Positions 53,662-62,211 of a stretch of 64,000 nt of DNA are shown here, piece after piece (within the stretch, counting starts at the first letter, position 1; every line of letters begins with the position of its first letter). The stretch comes from Bacteroidota bacterium (GTDB lineage: Bacteria > Bacteroidota > Bacteroidia > Chitinophagales > Chitinophagaceae). Location: NCBI GenBank assembly GCA_018266555.1, contig JAFEAF010000003.1, positions 1 through 64,000 of the forward strand, in the 5' to 3' direction. Made by a program: the position numbers and the translations under genes. The notes under the pieces were generated by a model, which was not told the origin of the DNA, did no database searches, and worked only from the letters and a program-made list of their open reading frames with translations.

Positions 53662-54490
53662 AAGGTGATTTCGGTTTTTCATAAATAAACCGTACTAACG
53701 CATTTTTTTGTTCATCAGATACCAGGTAGAGCTGATACCGTTTGTCACCTGCCGTTACAATCATCAATGCCGTATTCGGCGGAATGCTGCCGAGGTTTTC
53801 ACCAACCATGATCACTTCCTGTACCTTTCTGTTGAGGTCAATTTTTACATAAGTAGTAATCGGTTTAGCAGTCAGCATTTTGTCAGTAACAACCGGGTGG
53901 TTATTTACATAAACTGAAATAGTATCACCATCAATGATTCCGTTATCATAAAAGTCAAGACGAATGGTTCCCGTATCCACTTTTATTTCCTTGACCAGTT
54001 CATTTTTCCGTTGTGTCAGTGTTGGCGGAAGTTTAGCCTCCGGAATGAATTCAGGATTGATGGTTCGGGTCAGTACAAGAGTTCCAGGCGGGCAGGCATC
54101 TTTTTTTTCCATAATGATACCACCCCAACTTCCCCGCAATTGTTCTTCATTCCCCCCCTTATGAAAACTCAGCGAATAATTTTTAATACATGGCACACAG
54201 TTTTCGGGAACATGAAAAGTGACCACTTTGAATTCCTTAATCAGGATTTCATTTTTTATCGAATCATAAGTTCCTTCAAAATCTTCTTTTACATAATTAC
54301 TCGTATCGGAATAATGATATGACACCCCGGTGATCCTCGTAGCAGCAAGTTGAATATGCATTTCGATATTATATACCGGGAAACATCCGCCTGGATTCTG
54401 CACCAGTCTCCCTTTCCAGATTCCATTTAAGTCCTGTGCACCGCTTAGCAAGGACAAGAAAACAGAAATTATAAGAATAGATTGACGCAT
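53660..54490 (-). CDS. Secreted protein with lipocalin-like N-terminus, paralogue A
   Basis: A 276-residue exported protein (signal peptide to about residue 18, LLSGAQ). The N-terminal domain starts LNGIWKGRLVQNPGG and looks like a lipocalin-type barrel with paired cysteines (ENCVPCIKN). The C-terminal domain (about 165-276) has IRLDFYDNGIIDGDTISVYV and GENLGSIPPNTALMIVTAGD, nearly repeated in the upstream paralogue. The Asp-rich turn YDNGxxDGDTI might bind calcium. Unknown function. Confidence 0.75.
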   Translation of the reverse strand: MRQSILIISVFLSLLSGAQDLNGIWKGRLVQNPGGCFPVYNIEMHIQLAATRITGVSYHYSDTSNYVKEDFEGTYDSIKNEILIKEFKVVTFHVPENCVPCIKNYSLSFHKGGNEEQLRGSWGGIIMEKKDACPPGTLVLTRTINPEFIPEAKLPPTLTQRKNELVKEIKVDTGTIRLDFYDNGIIDGDTISVYVNNHPVVTDKMLTAKPITTYVKIDLNRKVQEVIMVGENLGSIPPNTALMIVTAGDKRYQLYLVSDEQKNALVRFIYEKPKSP

Positions 54491-54611
54491 GGAAAATGAA
54501 AGTAATCCAAAAAAATAAGCGATTATTGAAAATTACAGAAGCGGCAGGATATTATTTTGATAATTCTGCTCATGCAATTTTGTTATGTATTTATTTTAAT
54601 AAAGAGACAGG

Positions 54612-55778
54612 TCAGGGGTCTTTGGGTTTTTGATACCGGAAGCGTACTACTGCATTTTTTTGCTCATTGGATGAAATGAATACATCAAAGCGCTGATCGC
54701 CGGCTTCCACAATCATCAGGGATGTGTTGGGTGGGATGCTTCCCAGGTTTTCAGCTACCATGGTCACTTCATGTTCATCATTGTCCTGTCCCATTTTCAG
54801 GTTTAGTGTAATAGGTTTTTCACTTAGCCCTTTTCTTGATAGTACGAGCTTTTTATCTACATACACGGAAATAGTATCTCCATCTACCACGCCATTATCA
54901 TATAATTTGATGGTTACATTCTGGTTGTTTACCACTAGTGTTTTCACCAGGGCATTTTCCCGGTTTTTCAGTACATCAGGAATAGTGCTTAAAGTTTTCT
55001 GAATAATTTCTTTTGTTTCGGCCATATCAATTTTTTGTGCAGAATCCCGGGTTTGTTTTTCAGGAGGATTCACCTTAGTTATGGTTTTCGTATTTGTATT
55101 TGGCGTTATAATAATTTTATTGACGGGGGGGGGGTTGCTGACCATTGGAGGATTCTTTTTCACCGTTGATTTTTTTACAACGGAAGGCGGCGTTTTTTTT
55201 ACCGTTGATTTATTTACCGGGGGTTTGGTAACGGTAACATTTTTTTTAATGGGTGGTGAGGCTTCCCTGATCGAATCCGCTCTGAGCTTGCTCCGTAAAA
55301 ATGGTTCAACATAAAAATCAGAAGTGCGTACTTTCCTTAAATACACTTTCCCGCTGCCACAATCATCTCCTTTTTTAGCGCCGATACCGTTCTTTTCAAA
55401 TTTGCTGGTAAAGGTTCCTTCCAGAAATTGTTCTTTACCGGAAACAGCGTATTGAAAACTGCATTTCATAATACATGCTGCTGAAAATGTACTCATGCGT
55501 AACTCAACTGTTTTTATTTCAGTTATTAAAGCGCTATTTTCTTTTCTTTTGAAATTGCCGGTTAAAACGGCTTTGCCATAAAATACGGTTGTGAGATAGG
55601 AATAAGAGACCCCTGAGATTCTGCTGCCAGTTTGATCCAGTTGCAATTCAAATTTATACTGATCATCATTTTCAGTAATAAAATATCCCCTCCAGATTCC
55701 AGTAAGATTCTGAGAATAAGAAACAGAACAGATAAAAAATGTAGATAACAAAAATACCCTGTGTATGATTTGTTTCAT
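54612..55778 (-). CDS. Secreted protein with Pro/Lys/Thr-rich linker, paralogue B
   Basis: A 388-residue exported protein (signal peptide to about residue 22, SVSYSQ). It shares the N-terminal domain (LTGIWRGYFITENDD) and the C-terminal domain (IKLYDNGVVDGDTISVYV, AENLGSIPPNTSLMIVEAGD) with its downstream paralogue. Between them is a Pro/Lys/Thr/Val-rich repetitive linker of about 90 residues (KKTPPSVVKKSTVKKNPP type). A run of ten cytosines within the linker (55125-55134) encodes Pro-Pro-Pro and could slip. Same strand as paralogue A with 121 bp between them. Unknown function. Confidence 0.75.
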   Translation of the reverse strand: MKQIIHRVFLLSTFFICSVSYSQNLTGIWRGYFITENDDQYKFELQLDQTGSRISGVSYSYLTTVFYGKAVLTGNFKRKENSALITEIKTVELRMSTFSAACIMKCSFQYAVSGKEQFLEGTFTSKFEKNGIGAKKGDDCGSGKVYLRKVRTSDFYVEPFLRSKLRADSIREASPPIKKNVTVTKPPVNKSTVKKTPPSVVKKSTVKKNPPMVSNPPPVNKIIITPNTNTKTITKVNPPEKQTRDSAQKIDMAETKEIIQKTLSTIPDVLKNRENALVKTLVVNNQNVTIKLYDNGVVDGDTISVYVDKKLVLSRKGLSEKPITLNLKMGQDNDEHEVTMVAENLGSIPPNTSLMIVEAGDQRFDVFISSNEQKNAVVRFRYQKPKDP

Positions 55779-55838
55779 TGCGGTTCAAAACTAAGAAATT
55801 CATCCAGATACAGAGATGGATAGCTGGAAAAAGAGTGT

Positions 55839-55846
55839 TAATTTTG
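55839..55846 (+). promoter_or_regulatory. Candidate -7 element for thrS
   Basis: TAATTTTG matches TAnnTTTG, 28 bp before the ATG at 55875. The -33 element is not evident. Confidence 0.4.
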
Positions 55847-55874
55847 CGCATTAAAAAAATTGCAGAATAACAAT

Positions 55875-57812
55875 ATGATGATCAATATTACATTTCCGGA
55901 TGGCGCAGTGAGACAATTTGAAAAAGGAACGTCTGCATTGGATATAGCCCGCTCCATTTCGGAGGGGCTTGCAAGAAAAGTTTTATCTGCATCGGTAAAT
56001 GGACAGGTGCAGGATGCTGCTCGCCCTATCCTTGAAGATGCAACATTGAAATTACTTACCTGGAATGATACAGATGGGAAAAGCACTTTCTGGCATTCGT
56101 CCGCTCATCTTATGGCTGAAGCTGTCGAATCTATATTTCCCGGAGTGAAATTTTGGGTAGGCCCTCCGGTGGAAAACGGTTTTTATTATGATATGGATCT
56201 TGGAGATAGAAAACTGACTGAGGAAGATTTGGGAAAGTTAGAGAAAAAGATGAATGAACTTGCAAAACAGAATAATGCCTATTTAAGAAAAGAAATTTCA
56301 AAAAAAGATGCAGTAAAATATTTTTCTGATAAAGGTGATGAATACAAGCTCGACTTACTTCAGGGATTGAATGATGGCGAAATCACTTTTTATACTCAGG
56401 GAAATTTTACAGATCTCTGCCGGGGCCCTCATATTCCCAACACCGGTTTTATCAAAGCCATTAAACTTACCAATATTGCGGGAGCTTATTGGAAAGGTGA
56501 TGAAAAAAATAAAATGCTCACCAGGGTATATGGTGTCACATTCCCTTCGCAAAAAGAATTGGATGAATACCTGCACTTGCTGGAAGAAGCAAAGAAAAGA
56601 GATCATCGAAAGTTGGGAAAAGAACTTGGCATCTTCACCATGGATGATGATGTAGGTCCGGGTTTGGCATTATGGATGCCCAATGGCACAATCATCATTG
56701 AGGAGTTGGAAAAATTAGCAAAAGAATCTGAATTAGCAGGGGGATATAAGAGAGTTGTAACACCGCATATTGCCAAAGAAAATTTATACCTCACCAGCGG
56801 GCACTTGCCATATTATAAAGACAGTATGTATCCGCCGATGGAACTGGAGGGAGTGAAATATTATCTGAAAGCAATGAACTGCCCCCATCACCATAAAATT
56901 TTTGCAGCAGAGCCAAAGAGCTATAAAGATTTGCCATTAAGATTGGCAGAATATGGCACTTGTTACCGGTATGAACAAAGCGGTGAATTATTTGGTTTGA
57001 TGCGGGTTCGCTGTCTTCACATGAATGATGCACATATTTATTGTTCCAAAGAACAATTCTATGAAGAGTTCAAAGCGGTGAATGATATGTACCTGAAATA
57101 TTTTAAAATATTCGGCATTGATAAATATGTGATGCGTTTATCGCTTCACGACCCTACCAAGCTTGGAAAAAAATATGTAAACGAACCGGAACTGTGGAAA
57201 GAAACAGAAGCATTGGTAAGAGATGTGCTGATCAAAACAAATACCCCTTATGTTGAGGTGCCGGATGAGGCCGCTTTTTATGGCCCCAAGATAGATGTTC
57301 AGATTTGGAGTATAATAGGCAGGGAGTTTACACTGGCTACTAACCAGGTGGATTTTGCACAAGGCAGAAGTTTTAAATTGGAATTCACTACGCATGATAA
57401 TAAAGCTGAAACCCCATTAATCATCCACCGGGCTCCATTGGGAACGCATGAGCGGTTTATCGGATTTTTATTGGAGCACTATGCAGGAAAATTCCCATTG
57501 TGGTTGGCTCCTGTCCAGGTAAAAGTGCTGCCGATCAGTGATAAATTTTTAGATTATGCTAAAACAGTTTCGCAGCAATTGAAAAAAGCGGATATTCGTG
57601 CTGAAGTTGATGACCGGAACGAAAAGATCGGAAAGAAGATAAGAGATACAGAACTGATGAAAGTGCCTTATATGCTGGTGGTGGGAGAGAAAGAAATGAC
57701 TGAAAATAAAGTAGCGGTAAGGCGTCATGGAAAAGGAGATACCGGCACCGAAAATATCGGGGAATTTGTCAACCGTATTTCGATAGAAATTAAAGAACGC
57801 ATCAGTGAATAA
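55875..57812 (+). CDS. thrS: Threonine--tRNA ligase
   Basis: A 645-residue class II aminoacyl-tRNA synthetase. Domains in order: TGS (about 1-60), editing domain with HSSAHLMAEAV and CRGPHIPNTG (to about 240), catalytic core with the zinc Cys336 (AMNCPHHHKIF) and motif 3 (PLGTHERFIGFLLEHYAG), and the anticodon-binding domain (LAPVQVKVLPIS to the end). I used the ATG at 55875 (55878 is the alternative); the frame extends 15 bp further to a TTG. First gene of the thrS-infC-rpmI-rplT cluster. Confidence 0.97.
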   Translation: MMINITFPDGAVRQFEKGTSALDIARSISEGLARKVLSASVNGQVQDAARPILEDATLKLLTWNDTDGKSTFWHSSAHLMAEAVESIFPGVKFWVGPPVENGFYYDMDLGDRKLTEEDLGKLEKKMNELAKQNNAYLRKEISKKDAVKYFSDKGDEYKLDLLQGLNDGEITFYTQGNFTDLCRGPHIPNTGFIKAIKLTNIAGAYWKGDEKNKMLTRVYGVTFPSQKELDEYLHLLEEAKKRDHRKLGKELGIFTMDDDVGPGLALWMPNGTIIIEELEKLAKESELAGGYKRVVTPHIAKENLYLTSGHLPYYKDSMYPPMELEGVKYYLKAMNCPHHHKIFAAEPKSYKDLPLRLAEYGTCYRYEQSGELFGLMRVRCLHMNDAHIYCSKEQFYEEFKAVNDMYLKYFKIFGIDKYVMRLSLHDPTKLGKKYVNEPELWKETEALVRDVLIKTNTPYVEVPDEAAFYGPKIDVQIWSIIGREFTLATNQVDFAQGRSFKLEFTTHDNKAETPLIIHRAPLGTHERFIGFLLEHYAGKFPLWLAPVQVKVLPISDKFLDYAKTVSQQLKKADIRAEVDDRNEKIGKKIRDTELMKVPYMLVVGEKEMTENKVAVRRHGKGDTGTENIGEFVNRISIEIKERISE

Positions 57813-57823
57813 CAGTAAGTAAA

Positions 57824-57935
57824 GATCAACATTCATCACCCGGATTTTTCGGGAGCCGATGTTCTGTAATTGCATTAACTTGAACATCGAAATTTGAGTG
57901 TTGGTCATTTTTATTATCCTCAAACCCTGTTGAGG
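57824..57935 (+). ncRNA. Structured leader between thrS and infC (three-way junction)
   Basis: The intergenic RNA can fold as a closed three-way junction. P1 pairs gatcaacattca (57824-57835) with tgagtgttggtc (57895-57906), 12 bp with two G-U pairs. P2 is the hairpin cccgga/ttcggg (57839-57853). P3 pairs cgatgttc (57857-57864) with gaacatcg (57882-57889), with an inner gtaat/att-ac helix. After P1 come atttttatta and another hairpin, cctcaa/ttgagg (57918-57935). This could be an autoregulatory ribosomal-protein or IF3 leader, or the thrS 3' end. The pairing is seen; the function is inference. Confidence 0.55.
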
Positions 57936-57995
57936 AATTCAAATAAAAAAACAAAAATGCTCTTGCAGGGAAAGGGCTTCATTTAAACAATTTCA

Positions 57996-58598
57996 ATGGC
58001 AGTACCTCAAAAAAGCGGATTCAACAGGCCACCGGGCGGAAATTTTAACCGGGGCGGTTTCAGGGGAAGATTTGTACCCCGCAAAGAAGCAGAACATCGG
58101 ATTAATAATTTTATTCGTGTGCCACAGGTTCGTTTGGTGGGCGAAAATGTAGAAGTGGGTGTCTATAACACTCAGGAAGCATTAAAAATTGCACAGGAGC
58201 AGGGATTGGATCTTGTGGAAATATCTCCGCAGGCTGACCCGCCGGTATGCAAGGTTATTGATTATAATAAATTTCTTTACGATAAGAAGAAGAAAGAAAA
58301 GGAGATGAAGGCAAAGAGTAAAGTGTCTGAAGTAAAAGAGATTCGGTTTACTCCTAATACCGACGATCATGATTTCAACTTCAAAGCCAAACATGCGGAA
58401 AGCTTTTTGAAAGAAGGGAACAAGGTGAAAGCTTATGTGCAGTTTAAAGGGAGAGCTATACAATTTAAAGACAGGGGGGAATTATTGTTATTGAAATTTG
58501 CTGAGCGTCTTGCCGAGACTGGTACATTGGAAAACCTGCCTAAAATGGAAGGCAGGCGTATGCTGGCAATTTTTACTCCTAAAGGAAAAAAGAAATAA
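57996..58598 (+). CDS. infC: Translation initiation factor IF-3
   Basis: A 200-residue IF-3 that keeps ribosomal subunits apart and checks initiator tRNA. The core starts RINNFIRVPQVRLVGENVEVG and has LDLVEISPQADPPVCKVIDYNKF, then the C-domain KEIRFTPNTDDHDFNFKAKHAE. A Gly/Arg/Asn-rich N-terminal extension of about 30 residues (PPGGNFNRGGFRGRF) is added, common in Bacteroidota. The start is a normal ATG, unlike the AUU used in E. coli. A structured leader lies in front. Confidence 0.97.
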   Translation: MAVPQKSGFNRPPGGNFNRGGFRGRFVPRKEAEHRINNFIRVPQVRLVGENVEVGVYNTQEALKIAQEQGLDLVEISPQADPPVCKVIDYNKFLYDKKKKEKEMKAKSKVSEVKEIRFTPNTDDHDFNFKAKHAESFLKEGNKVKAYVQFKGRAIQFKDRGELLLLKFAERLAETGTLENLPKMEGRRMLAIFTPKGKKK

Positions 58599-58624
58599 GC
58601 ATATTTTTTTATATGATTAAATGG

Positions 58625-58652
58625 AAAGGGCGTTCAAACGCCCTTTTGTTTT
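58625..58652 (+). terminator. Rho-independent terminator after infC
   Basis: Stem aaagggcgtt (58625-58634) with aacgcccttt (58637-58646), T-rich tail to 58652. Confidence 0.85.
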
Positions 58653-58712
58653 TCCTGTACCGGCTTTTGTAACTTTAATCCCTCCGTTCATATAAAAGTT
58701 TATCCGGTCAAA

Positions 58713-58741
58713 TTGATTCTTTGCTTCTTTGCCTATATTCG
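58713..58741 (+). promoter_or_regulatory. Candidate promoter of the metalloprotease gene
   Basis: TTG (58713-58715), 18-nt spacer, TATATTCG (58734-58741), one mismatch to TAnnTTTG, 28 bp before the ATG at 58770. Confidence 0.4.
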
Positions 58742-58769
58742 GGCTATATTTTTTATTAAATCAATATTT

Positions 58770-61304
58770 ATGCATAAAATTTTCAGACAGCTAACTACTG
58801 CATTTTTGGCAATGGCAATTTGCTCTTTTGCTTTTTCACAACCAAAGGATACCACCCGCAATGGAGGAAACGGAGGTTTGGGTGGAAGGCCACAAGCGGC
58901 TACCTCTGCACCAAAACCATACAACGAAGTGATCACTAAAAAAGCTGTTACTTACAATGGTTTTTTTAAAGTTCATAAGGAAGATGGAAAATATTATTTC
59001 GAAATTCCTGATAGTTTATTGGGAAGGGATATACTTACTGTGAACCGCCTGACAAGAACCCAGGAAGGCATGGGCTATGGCGGCGATCAGATTGGACAGA
59101 ATGTGATCCGGTTTGAAAGCGGACCTAATAATAAAATATTTCTGAAAAATATTTCTTATGCCGTTTATGCAAAGGATTCCACATCTCCGATGTTTAATTC
59201 TGTACGGAACTCTAATGTGCAACCCATTGCTGCTGCATTTGACATAAAAGCTTTTTCCAAAGATTCAACCGGAGTGGTTATTGACATGACGGACTATATT
59301 AATGGAGATAATGATATTTTGTATTACAACAGTGCATTTAAAAATATTTTGCGGGTTGGATCAATACAGCCTGATAAATCGTATATCGTTTCGGTAAAAT
59401 CTTACCCAATCAATATTGAGGTCACTGCGATGAAAACCTATTCAAGGCTTCCGGCGCAGGCTACCGGTCCGGGCGGATTTGGAATTAGTGCCGCGGCAAC
59501 TGGTAACATTACCGTTGAGCTAAACAGTTCTATGGTTTTATTACCAAAAGTTCCCATGCAGGCAAGATACTATGATGACCGGGTTGGATATTTTACAGTA
59601 GGCTATACTGATTTTGATGCAAACCCCCAGGGGGTAAAAAGTATTCAACTGGCTAAACGCTGGAAACTGGAACCAAAGCCGGAGGATATGGAAAAATATA
59701 AAAGAGGTGAATTAGTGGAACCACAAAAGCCAATTGTAATTTATATTGATCCCGCTACTCCTAAAAAATGGATCCCTTATTTAATTGCAGGCATTAACGA
59801 TTGGCAGCCTGCATTTGAACAGGCAGGATTTAAGAATGCAATTATTGGTAAAGTAGCTCCAACAAAAGAAGAAGATAGCACATGGAGCCTTGAAGATGCC
59901 CGCAATTCTGCCATAGTTTATAAGCCTTCCGATATAGCGAACGCCAGCGGCCCAAGCGTAGCAGATCCACGCAGCGGTGAAATTATTGAAACGCATATTA
60001 ATTGGTATCATAATGTAATGCAACTGATCCGTGACTGGTACATGATACAGGCCGGGCCAAATGATCCGGCAGCAAGGCAGATGGTTTTCCCTGATGAACT
60101 GATGGGTCAACTGATTCGTTTTGTTTCTTCTCATGAAGTGGGACATACTATGGGCCTGCGTCATAACTTTGGATCCAGTTCCACCGTTCCGGTAGATTCA
60201 TTAAGGAATAGAGCATGGGTAGAAGCTAATGGACATACTCCTTCCATTATGGATTACGCCCGCTTCAACTATGTAGCACAACCCGAAGATAATATCAGTG
60301 AAAAAGGACTTTTCCCAAGAATTGGGGATTATGATAAATGGGCTATAGAATGGGGCTACAGACTATATCCGCAATTCAAAAGCGCTGATGATGAAAAAGG
60401 ATACTTGAATCAAATTGTGATCAACAAATTAAAAAATCCTCGTTTGTGGTGGGGTGATGGCGAGAGCAACCAGGATGATCCCCGTTCTCAAACAGAAGAT
60501 TTGGGAGATGATGCAATGAAAGCAAGCAGTTATGGAATTAAAAATTTGCAACGCATCATTCCTCAACTGATGACCTGGACAAAAGAGCCAAATGATGATT
60601 ACTCCAATCTTGCAGAAATTTACGGACAGGTTACCTCACAGTTCAGTCGTTATATGGGTCATGTAGCAAGAAATGTTGCCGGTATTTACAGAACGCCCAA
60701 AGTGGTAGAACAACCTGGTGCTGTTTATGAATTCACACCAAAATCAAAACAGGTTAATGCAGTTGCATTCCTGAATCAACAATTGTTTACCACGCCAACC
60801 TGGCTTATTAATAATGATGTCTTTGCAAGAACAGGAGGAAATCCTTTGGTAATTATTGGCAACATTCAAACATCAGCGTTGAATCGTCTTTTCAATAACA
60901 ATACGCTGGGTAAATTGATTACGGCAGAAGCATCCATTGGGAGTAATGCTTATAAAATGACTGACCTTTTTAACGATCTTAAAAAAGGAATCTGGTCAGA
61001 ACTCACAACTAAAAAACCGATTGATGTATATCGCCGGAATCTTCAAAAGTCTTACGTTGATATCCTTATCAACCTATTGACTCCGCCTGCTACCACAACT
61101 ACAATAACAATTAGCAGAGGAGGTGCACCTTCGGCTCCTTCTTTGAATTCGAATAATTCAGATATAAAGAGTGTGGTCAGGGCTCAACTTACTGCTTTAA
61201 AAGCAGAGGCTACTTCGGCTTCGGCTGCTATTGCTGATCCGATGACTAAATACCATCTTCAGGACATTGTCAAGAGAATTGATAATGCTTTGAATCCGAA
61301 GTGA
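58770..61304 (+). CDS. Zinc-dependent metalloprotease, metzincin-like (DUF5117/DUF4953 type)
   Basis: An 844-residue exported protease. The signal peptide starts MHKIFRQLTTAFLAMA and ends near AFSQ. The zinc motif HEVGHTMGLRH has His455, His459 and His465 with Glu456 (HExxHxxGxxH), followed by a Met-turn SIMDYA (Met494), the mark of metzincins. Upstream is the DUF5117-like N-terminal domain and downstream the DUF4953-like region. A Pro/Thr/Ser-rich insert lies near the C-terminus (TPPATTTTITISRGG). It is flanked by terminators, so it is an independent gene inserted between infC and rpmI. Confidence 0.9.
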   Translation: MHKIFRQLTTAFLAMAICSFAFSQPKDTTRNGGNGGLGGRPQAATSAPKPYNEVITKKAVTYNGFFKVHKEDGKYYFEIPDSLLGRDILTVNRLTRTQEGMGYGGDQIGQNVIRFESGPNNKIFLKNISYAVYAKDSTSPMFNSVRNSNVQPIAAAFDIKAFSKDSTGVVIDMTDYINGDNDILYYNSAFKNILRVGSIQPDKSYIVSVKSYPINIEVTAMKTYSRLPAQATGPGGFGISAAATGNITVELNSSMVLLPKVPMQARYYDDRVGYFTVGYTDFDANPQGVKSIQLAKRWKLEPKPEDMEKYKRGELVEPQKPIVIYIDPATPKKWIPYLIAGINDWQPAFEQAGFKNAIIGKVAPTKEEDSTWSLEDARNSAIVYKPSDIANASGPSVADPRSGEIIETHINWYHNVMQLIRDWYMIQAGPNDPAARQMVFPDELMGQLIRFVSSHEVGHTMGLRHNFGSSSTVPVDSLRNRAWVEANGHTPSIMDYARFNYVAQPEDNISEKGLFPRIGDYDKWAIEWGYRLYPQFKSADDEKGYLNQIVINKLKNPRLWWGDGESNQDDPRSQTEDLGDDAMKASSYGIKNLQRIIPQLMTWTKEPNDDYSNLAEIYGQVTSQFSRYMGHVARNVAGIYRTPKVVEQPGAVYEFTPKSKQVNAVAFLNQQLFTTPTWLINNDVFARTGGNPLVIIGNIQTSALNRLFNNNTLGKLITAEASIGSNAYKMTDLFNDLKKGIWSELTTKKPIDVYRRNLQKSYVDILINLLTPPATTTTITISRGGAPSAPSLNSNNSDIKSVVRAQLTALKAEATSASAAIADPMTKYHLQDIVKRIDNALNPK

Positions 61305-61332
61305 TAGACACTCTTATTTGAAATAAATTAAT

Positions 61333-61358
61333 GGGATCCTCAAAGGATCCCTTTTTGT
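61333..61358 (+). terminator. Rho-independent terminator after the metalloprotease gene
   Basis: Stem gggatcc (61333-61339) with ggatccc (61345-61351), loop tcaaa, then ttttt. Confidence 0.9.
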
Positions 61359-61369
61359 TTGCCTGTTGC

Positions 61370-61400
61370 TTTGCCAGTTCTGGTTCATCACTTATCTTTG
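61370..61400 (+). promoter_or_regulatory. Promoter of rpmI-rplT
   Basis: TTTG (61370-61373), 19-nt spacer, TATCTTTG (61393-61400): full consensus match. Transcription would start near 61407, giving a leader of about 108 nt before rpmI that includes the hairpin at 61452-61489. Confidence 0.72.
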
Positions 61401-61451
61401 CCACCCCATTCAAAAAAGTTCTTTTTATTTGATTGGAACAAATTGCTGAAG

Positions 61452-61489
61452 AGGCCCGATAAGGATTCCGGCTGTCCGGAGACGCCTCA
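61452..61489 (+). promoter_or_regulatory. Hairpin leader before rpmI, possible L20 autoregulatory site
   Basis: Outer arms gaggc (61452-61456) and gcctc (61485-61489) enclose tccgg (61468-61472) and ccgga (61477-61481) around a ctgt loop. It lies within the rpmI-rplT leader. L20 represses its own operon through RNA structures in other phyla; a similar role here is inference. Confidence 0.45.
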
Positions 61490-61514
61490 AAGCGTAATTT
61501 TAAATGCATGTAAA

Positions 61515-61712
61515 ATGCCTAAGGTAAAAACAAATTCCAGTGCCAAAAAGCGCTTCAAAGTGACCGGCACGGGGAAAATCACTCATCAAAAGAGTTTCAA
61601 GCGTCACATTCTGACAAAAAAAACAAAAAAACGGAAACGGAATTTAAGAAAGGATGGCACGGTTAGTAAGGCCAATCTTGGATTTGTAAAACGATTATTA
61701 AGGCTTAAGTAG
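61515..61712 (+). CDS. rpmI: 50S ribosomal protein L35
   Basis: A 65-residue basic large-subunit protein. [20 protein letters not shown] and the [11 protein letters not shown] stretch identify L35. The open frame begins far upstream at 61359, but the ATG at 61515 is the family start and lies downstream of the promoter and leader hairpin. 100 bp before rplT, same operon. Confidence 0.97.
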   Translation: MPKVKTNSSAKKRFKVTGTGKITHQKSFKRHILTKKTKKRKRNLRKDGTVSKANLGFVKRLLRLK

Positions 61713-61812
61713 AAAGTTGTAAAGAACGAAACTTGAAGTTGTCAGGTTTGTTTCTTTTTACTTAATACTAAGGCGAGTCACAATTATTTTTATTTTTTAA
61801 ACTTATTAAAAT

Positions 61813-62157
61813 ATGCCACGTTCAGTAAATGCGGTTGCAAGCAAAGCCCGCCGCAAAAAAATATTAAAGCAAGCAAAAGGCTTTTATGGCAAAAGAAAAA
61901 ATGTATTAACTGTTGCCAAAAACGTAGTTGAAAAAGGAATGACCTACATGTATGTAGGCCGCAAACTTAAAAAAAGGGAGTACCGTCAACTGTGGATTGC
62001 CCGTATTAATGCCGCAGTAAGAGCAGAAGGAATGACCTACTCTTCGTTTATTAATAAACTTCAGGCTAAAGGTATCGAACTAGATAGAAAGGTATTGGCT
62101 GATCTTGCCATGAATCACCCAGAGACTTTCAAAAATCTCGTTGCCCAGGTGAAGTAA
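61813..62157 (+). CDS. rplT: 50S ribosomal protein L20
   Basis: A 114-residue protein that binds 23S rRNA early in assembly of the large subunit. [35 protein letters not shown] and [17 protein letters not shown] are diagnostic. In several bacteria it is also the repressor of the rpmI-rplT or infC-rpmI-rplT transcript. Normal length, followed by a terminator. Confidence 0.97.
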   Translation: MPRSVNAVASKARRKKILKQAKGFYGKRKNVLTVAKNVVEKGMTYMYVGRKLKKREYRQLWIARINAAVRAEGMTYSSFINKLQAKGIELDRKVLADLAMNHPETFKNLVAQVK

Positions 62158-62178
62158 TTTTTGGAGATAAAAATGATA

Positions 62179-62207
62179 GCCATCCCGCCCGGCAGGATGG
62201 CTTTTTT
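62179..62207 (+). terminator. Rho-independent terminator after rplT
   Basis: Stem gccatcc (62179-62185) with ggatggc (62195-62201), loop cgcccggca, then tttttt. It also stands before the stop codon of the convergent gene. Confidence 0.9.
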
Positions 62208-62211
62208 GTTA

